Below the pieces are notes generated by a model. That model was given only the letters and a program-made list of their open reading frames with translations, did not search any database and had not been told where the DNA came from. The position numbers and the translations under genes were made by a program. Positions 1-4,431 of a DNA stretch of 5,625 bases are shown here, piece after piece (within the stretch, counting starts at the first letter, position 1; each line of letters begins with the position of its first letter). This stretch comes from 9FT-COMBO-53-11 sp035291485 (lineage in GTDB: Bacteria > Patescibacteriota > WWE3 > 9FT-COMBO-53-11). The stretch spans positions 1-5,625 of the forward strand of contig DATDSA010000015.1 of the NCBI GenBank assembly GCA_035291485.1. The letters run 5' to 3'.

Positions 1-94
1 CAGTTACCAACAAAACAAATTTTCTTTTTTTCGACTACTTCTTTTTTAAGCACTGGCTAAAGAGATTATACTAGCTAGAATCGGCATAGAACAG

Positions 95-126
95 AAAAAG
101 GGCAAACTGTGGGTACAGTTTGCCCT
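95..126 (-). terminator. Rho-independent terminator of the sugar operon
   Basis: A perfect 12-bp inverted repeat (AGGGCAAACTGT at 99-110, its complement at 115-126) surrounds a 4-base loop. On the minus-strand transcript the stem is followed by U-residues from 99-95 and then CUGU. It begins 7 bases after the TAG stop of the aminotransferase gene, so it ends the three-gene minus-strand operon. The plus-strand direction lacks a T-tract after the stem, so it should act in one direction only. Confidence 0.92.
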
Positions 127-133
127 GATCGAA

Positions 134-1228
134 CTAGAAACTCAGAAGCACCTCCGCCATTCGGTCCAGGTCTTCCTTCTCCACCGCGGGGTGAATCGGG
201 AGAGACAGAACTCGAAGAGCGGCTTCCTCGGAGACCGGGAATAGGCCCTTGCCCTTTTCCCCCAAGAACGTCGCCTGCAGGTGAATCGGGATCGGGTAGT
301 AGACTTCGCTCCCGAAACCCGCTTCCTTCAGCCGGACGCGCAGTGCCTCCCGGTCCATCTTCTCCGGCAGCCGGATCGTGTACTGGTGGAAGACGTGCCG
401 ATACCCATCAGGGATAAACGGCACGACGTACCGATCCTTCAGCAACGAACTCAAGTGCGTGGCGTTCTCGATCCGACGCCGGTTGAACCCCTCCAGCTTC
501 GCCAGCTGGGCCAACCCGATCGCGCCGGCGATGTCCGTCATTCGGAAGTTGTAGCCGAGCATCTCGTGCTGGTAGCGCACCCGCATCCCGTGCTGGCGCA
601 GCATCCGAGCGGAGTCGGCGACATCGTCACGATTGGTCGTGATCATCCCGCCTTCGCCGGTCATCATGTTCTTGGTGGCGTAGAGCGAGAAGCAGGCCGC
701 GTCCCCGAACGATCCCGCCTTCCGGCCGTTGATCTCGGCGCCGTGGGCCTGGGCCGCATCCTCAATCACCGCAATCCCGTGCCGATTCGCCAGCCAGCGG
801 ATGTCCTCCATGTTGACCGGCAAGCCATAGAGGTGGACCGGAACGATCGCCCGGGTCTTATCCGTGATCGCATCAGCGATCTTGCGAACGTCAAGGTTGT
901 AGGTCTGCGGGTTGATGTCCGCAAAGACCGGCACCGCTCCGGCATAGAGGGCGCAGTTGGCCGAAGCGATGAAGGAAAACGGGGTCGTGATGACCTCATT
1001 TCCTTCCTTGATCCCGCAGGCCATCAACGCGATGTGCAGAGCGGTCGTGCCCGAGGAAACCGCGATGGCGTGCTTCACGCCGATGTACTCGGCAAAAGCC
1101 TTCTCGAACTCCGCCACCTTGGGACCCTGGGCGAGCATCCCGCTCCGCAAAACCTCGACGACGGCGTTGATCTCTTCGTCACCGATCTGGGTCTTTACCA
1201 TGTTGACCATCTTCTTCACGTCGTTCAT
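134..1228 (-). CDS. DegT/DnrJ/EryC1 PLP-dependent sugar aminotransferase (WbpE/WlbC-like), UDP-3-keto-GlcNAcA 3-aminotransferase
   Basis: The 364-residue protein has the usual length and motif order of the DegT/DnrJ/EryC1 (fold type I) sugar aminotransferases. The phosphate-binding SSGTTALH lies at residues 58-65. TPFSFIASAN (82-91) and IEDAAQAHGA (155-164) follow; the latter holds Asp157 and Gln160, which contact the PLP ring. The Schiff-base lysine is Lys186 in ATKNMMTGEGG, and YNFRMTD (226-232) comes next. The reading frame stays open up to 1450, but that extension lies out of frame over the acetyltransferase gene. The ATG at 1228 has AGGAGG five bases upstream, so I use that start. The expected reaction is glutamate-dependent amination of UDP-3-keto-GlcNAc-uronic acid in the cytoplasm. 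Family membership is certain. The substrate is inferred from the adjacent C3-dehydrogenase and N-acetyltransferase; other keto-sugar nucleotides are possible. It is the last gene of the operon, followed directly by a terminator. Confidence 0.9.
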   Translation of the reverse strand: MNDVKKMVNMVKTQIGDEEINAVVEVLRSGMLAQGPKVAEFEKAFAEYIGVKHAIAVSSGTTALHIALMACGIKEGNEVITTPFSFIASANCALYAGAVPVFADINPQTYNLDVRKIADAITDKTRAIVPVHLYGLPVNMEDIRWLANRHGIAVIEDAAQAHGAEINGRKAGSFGDAACFSLYATKNMMTGEGGMITTNRDDVADSARMLRQHGMRVRYQHEMLGYNFRMTDIAGAIGLAQLAKLEGFNRRRIENATHLSSLLKDRYVVPFIPDGYRHVFHQYTIRLPEKMDREALRVRLKEAGFGSEVYYPIPIHLQATFLGEKGKGLFPVSEEAALRVLSLPIHPAVEKEDLDRMAEVLLSF

Positions 1229-1758
1229 AGTTTCCTCCTGGGAACGTGTCGAGCCTTGAATCCTTGTTCGTTCACGTAACCGACCAGCTGGGCGGGGTTC
1301 CCCACCACCAGGCCCTTCATCGGAACGTCCTTCACGACCACAGCGCCCATGCCGACCATCGCCCATTTGCCGATCGTGACGCCACACAAGATGTTGGCGC
1401 CCATTCCGATCGAAGCACCGTACTTGACAAGAGTGGGTGAAACCACCCAATCATCGGCGCTCTTGATAGAACCGTCGGGATTGATCGCCCGCGGGTTCAG
1501 GTCGTTGGCGAACTGAGCTCCCGGCCCGATGAAGACTCCGTCCTCCACGGTCAGGCCGTGATAGAGACGAGCTCCGGACTGGATCTTGCAGTTGTCGCCG
1601 ACCACCACGTCGCTGTCAATGTAGACGTGCCCGCCGACGATGCAGTTCTTCCCCAGCCGGGCGCCCTTGCGGACGTGGCTGTAGTGGTAGATCCGGGTGC
1701 CCTCCCCGAGGAAAGCACCCTCCTCCACTGTCGCCGTGGGATCAATGTGGATGCTCAT
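1225..1758 (-). CDS. wbpD: Left-handed beta-helix (hexapeptide-repeat) sugar N-acetyltransferase, WbpD/WlbB-like
   Basis: The 177-residue protein is built of imperfect hexapeptide repeats of the [LIV]-G-x4 type, for example AFLGEGTRI, ARLGKNCIVG, VVVGDNCKI, VFIGPGAQF and ASIGMGANI. This marks a trimeric left-handed beta-helix acyltransferase. FANDLNPRA at residues 83-91 matches the Asn-Asp-x-x-x-Pro-Arg signature of the WbpD/WlbB family, with Asn85 in the place of the active-site Asn. The VVGNPAQLVG motif (151-160) is the usual end of the helix, with a short tail after it. By family, the enzyme uses acetyl-CoA to acetylate the C3 amine of UDP-GlcNAc3NA, giving UDP-2,3-diacetamido-glucuronic acid. 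Its ATG overlaps the oxidoreductase stop as ATGA, and its own TGA overlaps the aminotransferase ATG the same way. This suggests translational coupling. The overlapping GGAGGTGA supports the start. The context of a C3 dehydrogenase and an aminotransferase favours this role over other hexapeptide transferases. Confidence 0.9.
   Translation of the reverse strand: MSIHIDPTATVEEGAFLGEGTRIYHYSHVRKGARLGKNCIVGGHVYIDSDVVVGDNCKIQSGARLYHGLTVEDGVFIGPGAQFANDLNPRAINPDGSIKSADDWVVSPTLVKYGASIGMGANILCGVTIGKWAMVGMGAVVVKDVPMKGLVVGNPAQLVGYVNEQGFKARHVPRRKL
1234..1239 (-). promoter_or_regulatory. Ribosome binding site of the aminotransferase, embedded in the preceding gene
   Basis: AGGAGG on the minus strand lies five bases before the ATG at 1228 and decides that start against the long upstream open frame. 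The six bases are two consecutive Arg AGG codons of the acetyltransferase tail (PRRKL), so one stretch serves as protein code and initiation signal. Confidence 0.85.
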
Positions 1759-2774
1759 TTTTCACCTCCCAGAACCTGCTTCGAAGCTTGGAGAGCGATC
1801 TCCAACACCTCGCAAGCGTCCGCCGCCGTCACCGCCGGTTTCCGCCCCTCCGAAACCGCGGCGATGAACTCCTGCAGCTCCAGCCGCAGCGGTTCCACCG
1901 TCCGGTCCGGAACTTCCGGAATCCGCCGCTCGATAAAGTTGAGGTTGTACATCGCAGCGACATGATCATAAGCGTCATAACTCTTCCCGATCGGGTAAAA
2001 AACAATCTCGCGCGAGACTAGATCAGCCACCGCTGTTCCCTTGGTTCCAACGATCGTGGTCTGCCGTACCTTGAACGGGTGCAACCAGGAGGCAGTCACC
2101 TCTGCGACTACGCCGTTCGCCGGCAAAAGCATCGTGATGTGATCTTCGAACTTGGTGGATGTCAAAGGTGAAGAACCACCCACCGCCATCACTTTGCTGA
2201 AGTTCACCGTTCCGACCAGTTGAAGAATCTGTCGAACGTTGTAGATATCGTGAATCGCCAGGTCGATCGCGATTCCGACGGCCGCGTCCCTTCCGGTCGG
2301 GAAAGGATTGAGCCGTTTAGCTTCAATCATCACTACCTGGCCGAGCTCGTCGTCTTGGATCATCTTCACCAAACGACGAATGACCGGATTGAACCACTCG
2401 ATCTGGCCCACCATCAGGGTCTTTCCACGAATTTCGGCGAGCCGAACCATATCTCGCGCCTCTTCGGCCGAGAAAGCGATCGGTTTCTCCACCATCACGT
2501 GGAGATCGGCATTGAGCACATCAAAAACTACTTGGCAGTGTTGGGCCGTTGGAACCGCCACCACCACCGCGTTCAGCGATGCTCCGGAGAGCATCTCATG
2601 GTAGTCGGTGTAGGCCGGAATCCCATAGGTGTGACCGAGTTCGTCCACCTTGGGGTTCACGTCCGAAACCGCTACCAATCGGACGTTGCCGTCCGATTCT
2701 TCGAGGGCGCGCAGGTTCCGGGCGTGATTCTTGCCCATAAACCCGTAAGCGCCGATAACACCAATTCGAATCAT
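1755..2774 (-). CDS. wbpB: Gfo/Idh/MocA-family NAD-dependent oxidoreductase, WbpB/WlbA-like UDP-GlcNAc-uronate 3-dehydrogenase
   Basis: The 339-residue protein has the two-domain layout of the Gfo/Idh/MocA family. The N-terminal Rossmann fold begins at IRIGVIGAYGFMGKNHAR (2-19). VVAVPTAQH (71-79) is the usual turn before the catalytic EKP motif, here VEKPIAFS (95-102) with Lys97. The C-terminal alpha/beta domain carries DLAIHD (171-176), with the conserved Asp and His of the active site. Expected role: oxidation of C3 of UDP-GlcNAc-uronic acid to the 3-keto sugar, which is then aminated and acetylated by the two downstream products. WbpB/WlbA relatives often re-oxidise bound NADH with 2-oxoglutarate. 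The start is the ATG at 2774, six bases after AGGAGG. Oddity: the cofactor loop reads G-AY-G-FM-G, so the first glycine of the standard GxGxxG is displaced by one residue. The family is secure; the precise substrate is inferred from the operon. Confidence 0.88.
   Translation of the reverse strand: MIRIGVIGAYGFMGKNHARNLRALEESDGNVRLVAVSDVNPKVDELGHTYGIPAYTDYHEMLSGASLNAVVVAVPTAQHCQVVFDVLNADLHVMVEKPIAFSAEEARDMVRLAEIRGKTLMVGQIEWFNPVIRRLVKMIQDDELGQVVMIEAKRLNPFPTGRDAAVGIAIDLAIHDIYNVRQILQLVGTVNFSKVMAVGGSSPLTSTKFEDHITMLLPANGVVAEVTASWLHPFKVRQTTIVGTKGTAVADLVSREIVFYPIGKSYDAYDHVAAMYNLNFIERRIPEVPDRTVEPLRLELQEFIAAVSEGRKPAVTAADACEVLEIALQASKQVLGGEK
1762..1769 (-). promoter_or_regulatory. Ribosome binding site of the acetyltransferase, embedded in the oxidoreductase tail
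   Basis: GGAGGTGA on the minus strand, with its GGAGG core six bases before the ATG at 1758, encodes the Gly-Gly-Glu of the oxidoreductase C-terminus (LGGEK). It is a near-perfect complement to the 16S rRNA 3' end. Confidence 0.85.
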
Positions 2775-2798
2775 CTCTTTCCTCCTCTTAAGGATTCA

Positions 2799-2860
2799 GT
2801 TTTAGGGTTCGGCCTATAAAGGTCAATGTTAATGATACCAACGAAAGCAACTTTCACCAA
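2799..2860 (-). promoter_or_regulatory. Candidate promoter region of the wbpB-D-E operon
   Basis: On the minus strand, TTGGTG (2855-2860), a 17-base spacer and TATCAT (2832-2837) form a possible sigma-70 promoter. TGG directly before TATCAT makes an extended -10 element. A second possibility just downstream is TTGACC (2821-2826), a 16-base spacer and TAAAAC (2799-2804). Both lie between the upstream terminator and the operon's first ribosome binding site at 2781-2786. I cannot tell from sequence which is used. An AT-rich promoter somewhere here is likely because the preceding gene has its own terminator. Confidence 0.45.
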
Positions 2861-2876
2861 CTAAATAAACGGTTGG
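2837..2876. repeat. Three copies of an ACCAAC-type hexamer around the candidate promoter
   Basis: ACCAAC occurs at 2837-2842 and again at 2856-2861, 19 bases apart, in the same orientation. GTTGGG at 2872-2877 is an inverted copy with one mismatch. The two outermost inverted copies could pair as CCAAC/GTTGG with a 10-base loop. A small palindrome GAAAG-CAA-CTTTC (2843-2855) lies between the first two copies, in the spacer of the extended -10 promoter. The arrangement could be an operator, but hexamers this short can recur by chance. Confidence 0.3.
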
Positions 2877-2879
2877 GGT

Positions 2880-2914
2880 AAAAAAACAGCACATCGCAAA
2901 CGCGAATGACGTGC
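2880..2914 (-). terminator. Rho-independent terminator after the 6-dehydrogenase gene
   Basis: On the minus strand GCACGTC (2914-2908) pairs with GATGTGC (2895-2889) as a 7-bp stem with one G-U pair. A 12-base loop separates the arms. The stem is followed by TG and seven T residues (2886-2880). The G-U pair works only in the minus-strand RNA (it would be A-C in the other), which fits this orientation. It lies about 87 bases after the dehydrogenase stop. It implies that the dehydrogenase is transcribed separately from the three downstream genes, though readthrough is possible. Confidence 0.7.
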
Positions 2915-3000
2915 CAAAAACCGCCCTATCTTTCTTGCGAAAGGACAACCGAGCGAAGCAAGGGTAGTACAGACACTGCGAAAAATCTGAAAATTATTAA

Positions 3001-4335
3001 TTAGGGATTACCTATCCCCACTCCCCGATAGGAAAAACCAAGTTTGGTCGCTTTTTCTTTCGAAATAACGTTCCGGCCGTCGGTGAGAATATTTCCGCCC
3101 ATCCATTCTTTAACCTTCTTCCAATCTAAGTTCAAATACTCATCGTGGGCCACCATCATCACCAACGCATCTGCCCCTTCTACGGCCTTTTTCAAATCTC
3201 CTTTGTATTCTTCCACGTAAGGGTCGTGAACCCTCACCTCCGCCCCCAGATTCTTCAGTTCCTTTATCATTGGAATTGAAGGAGCATCGCGCGTATCGTC
3301 ACTGTTAGGGAGATAGGCGTACCCTAGGACGGCGACCTTGGTTCCTTCCAAACCCTTGCCTACCGAGTCCAACCCCTCTTTGAGAAGCTCAACAATGTGA
3401 AACGGCATTGAGTCATTGATATACCGAGCATCCGGAATGATTTTGGTTTCCAATTTTCCCTTGAGAGGCGAGATCAAAAGCCAAGGGTCTTTAGGAATGC
3501 AGTGGCCGCCGACTCCCGCACCCGGAAAATGAAGATCCACAACTGTTGGGACTTTGCTTGCAAACTCGCGCACCTTGTAAAAATCGGCGCCGAGCGCCTC
3601 ACAGATCATCGCCAGCTCGTTTGCGAAAGCAATTTGAACGTCCCGATAGGTGTTGCTCGCGGTTTTGACAATCTCTGCTGTAAGAGGATCAGTTATGTCG
3701 AGGTCGACATCGACGATTTCGGAATAAAGCATTTTTACCACCTCGCCTACATCGTTTCCGAAGGCTCCGATAACTCGGTCACAGCCGCGAATATTTTTGA
3801 TCAACTTTCCCGGTTTAAGCTGCTCTGGACAGTGCGCTAGAAAAAATTCTTGTCCCGACTTCAAACCGGAAACTTCCTCCAAAACCGGTTTTAACAGATC
3901 AACCATTGTCCGGGGCGCGACCGTTGACTCTAACACGATCAGGGTGGATCGCTTAAGATTTTTCCCAATGCTTTCGAGCGCTGATCTTAAAGCCAAATAG
4001 CGAGGGGTCTTGGTTTCGGCATCCACGGGAGTTTCGACGGAAATAATGATTACATCAGCGTTTTTTAATTTGGCGTAATCCAGGGAAGCCTGAAATCTTC
4101 CGGATTTGACAACTTTTTCTATCAGCTCAGTTAATCCGGGCTCTTTCCCTTCGATTGGGTTAATACCTTTATTGATCTTCTTAACCTTCTCTTCCTGAAT
4201 GTCGACCCCCAAAACATCAAATCCCGCCTCCGCAAAAAGAGCCGCCACCGGCGTACCGACGTACCCAAGCCCGACGACAGCTACCTTGGCCTCTTTAGAT
4301 TTGATTTTGTTTTTGAGATCAGCTAGGTATTCCAT
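3001..4335 (-). CDS. UDP-N-acetyl-D-glucosamine/mannosamine 6-dehydrogenase (nucleotide-sugar dehydrogenase, WbpA/WecC superfamily)
   Basis: From the ATG at 4335 the protein has 444 residues, the normal length for UDP-glucose/GDP-mannose dehydrogenase-family enzymes. The NAD-binding VVGLGYVG sits at about residues 20-27. KTASNTYRDVQIAFANEL follows, with the catalytic Lys224 and Asn228. VGGHCIPKDPWLL comes next, with the nucleophile Cys279, and then a C-terminal UDP-binding domain with DDTRDAPS. The enzyme oxidises C6 of a UDP-HexNAc to the uronic acid using two NAD+. In this context it would supply the WbpB substrate, UDP-GlcNAcA. The RDVxIAFANEL segment, however, resembles UDP-ManNAc dehydrogenases (WecC) more than WbpA. 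Unusual residues are HCPEQLKPG, where most relatives have PER, and STVAPRT in place of STVxPGT. A GTG at 4344 is an alternative start; neither start has a Shine-Dalgarno site. The gene is AT-richer than its neighbours, with its own terminator. Confidence 0.88.
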   Translation of the reverse strand: MEYLADLKNKIKSKEAKVAVVGLGYVGTPVAALFAEAGFDVLGVDIQEEKVKKINKGINPIEGKEPGLTELIEKVVKSGRFQASLDYAKLKNADVIIISVETPVDAETKTPRYLALRSALESIGKNLKRSTLIVLESTVAPRTMVDLLKPVLEEVSGLKSGQEFFLAHCPEQLKPGKLIKNIRGCDRVIGAFGNDVGEVVKMLYSEIVDVDLDITDPLTAEIVKTASNTYRDVQIAFANELAMICEALGADFYKVREFASKVPTVVDLHFPGAGVGGHCIPKDPWLLISPLKGKLETKIIPDARYINDSMPFHIVELLKEGLDSVGKGLEGTKVAVLGYAYLPNSDDTRDAPSIPMIKELKNLGAEVRVHDPYVEEYKGDLKKAVEGADALVMMVAHDEYLNLDWKKVKEWMGGNILTDGRNVISKEKATKLGFSYRGVGIGNP

Positions 4336-4347
4336 TTCAGCCACTAG

Positions 4348-4353
4348 ATTATA
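4348..4353 (-). promoter_or_regulatory. Consensus -10 box next to the 6-dehydrogenase start
   Basis: The minus strand reads TATAAT at 4353-4348, a perfect -10 hexamer. Transcription from it would begin near 4341. That leaves a leader of only about six bases before the ATG at 4335 and would lie inside the alternative GTG at 4344. No good -35 hexamer is found at 16-18 bases. Together with the missing Shine-Dalgarno site this suggests a leaderless or near-leaderless mRNA. It is a candidate only. Confidence 0.4.
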
Positions 4354-4372
4354 ACGCAGCCGTGATCAAATT

Positions 4373-4401
4373 CTTGCACCGACGTTGTAGAATTGTGCAA
4401 G
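4373..4401. repeat. Inverted repeat CTTGCAC-N15-GTGCAAG in the divergent intergenic region
   Basis: Seven-base perfect inverted arms (4373-4379 and 4395-4401) lie between the divergent dehydrogenase and glnA genes. The spacer holds TAGAAT (4388-4393), one mismatch from a -10 box on the plus strand, about 38 bases before the glnA start. The half-site centres are 22 bases apart, about two helical turns, as in dimeric regulator sites. It does not match the GlnR/TnrA (TGTNAN7TNACA) or NtcA (GTAN8TAC) consensus. It could be an operator for glnA or for both genes; a chance repeat is not excluded. Confidence 0.4.
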
Positions 4402-4417
4402 CAAAACCAAATACCAA

Positions 4418-4426
4418 AGGAGGAGG
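4418..4426 (+). promoter_or_regulatory. Extended ribosome binding site of glnA
   Basis: AGGAGGAGG gives two overlapping registers of the AGGAGG core, five and eight bases before the start codon. It decides the GTG at 4432 as the start, since no ATG is suitably placed. Confidence 0.88.
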
Positions 4427-4431
4427 TTTCT

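Noticed and set aside
1..98. Possible promoter in the first 98 bases (TATAAT on the minus strand at 65-70) and long T-runs on the plus strand at 20-48
   Set aside because: No acceptable -35 hexamer lies at the right spacing and no gene start is visible, so this cannot be separated from ordinary AT-rich intergenic DNA.
281..1279. A 332-codon plus-strand open frame opposite the aminotransferase gene
   Set aside because: It has no recognisable domain, is rich in Arg, Asp, Val and His as expected of an antisense frame, and lies opposite a well-supported gene with motifs and a ribosome binding site.
1229..1450. N-terminal extension of the aminotransferase by 74 residues
   Set aside because: The extension lies over the acetyltransferase gene in another frame, looks like a shadow translation, and lacks family similarity; the ATG at 1228 has AGGAGG correctly placed.
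2915..3000. Possible small gene or RNA between the dehydrogenase stop and its terminator
   Set aside because: There is no open frame with a ribosome binding site, and the only pairing seen is a weak CTTGC/GCAAG stem with a 19-base loop; it is best read as 3' untranslated sequence.
4381..4420. Sigma-54 (-24/-12) promoter near glnA
   Set aside because: No GG-N10-GC pair is present in the right orientation; on the minus strand the GG to GC distances are 8 or 11 bases.
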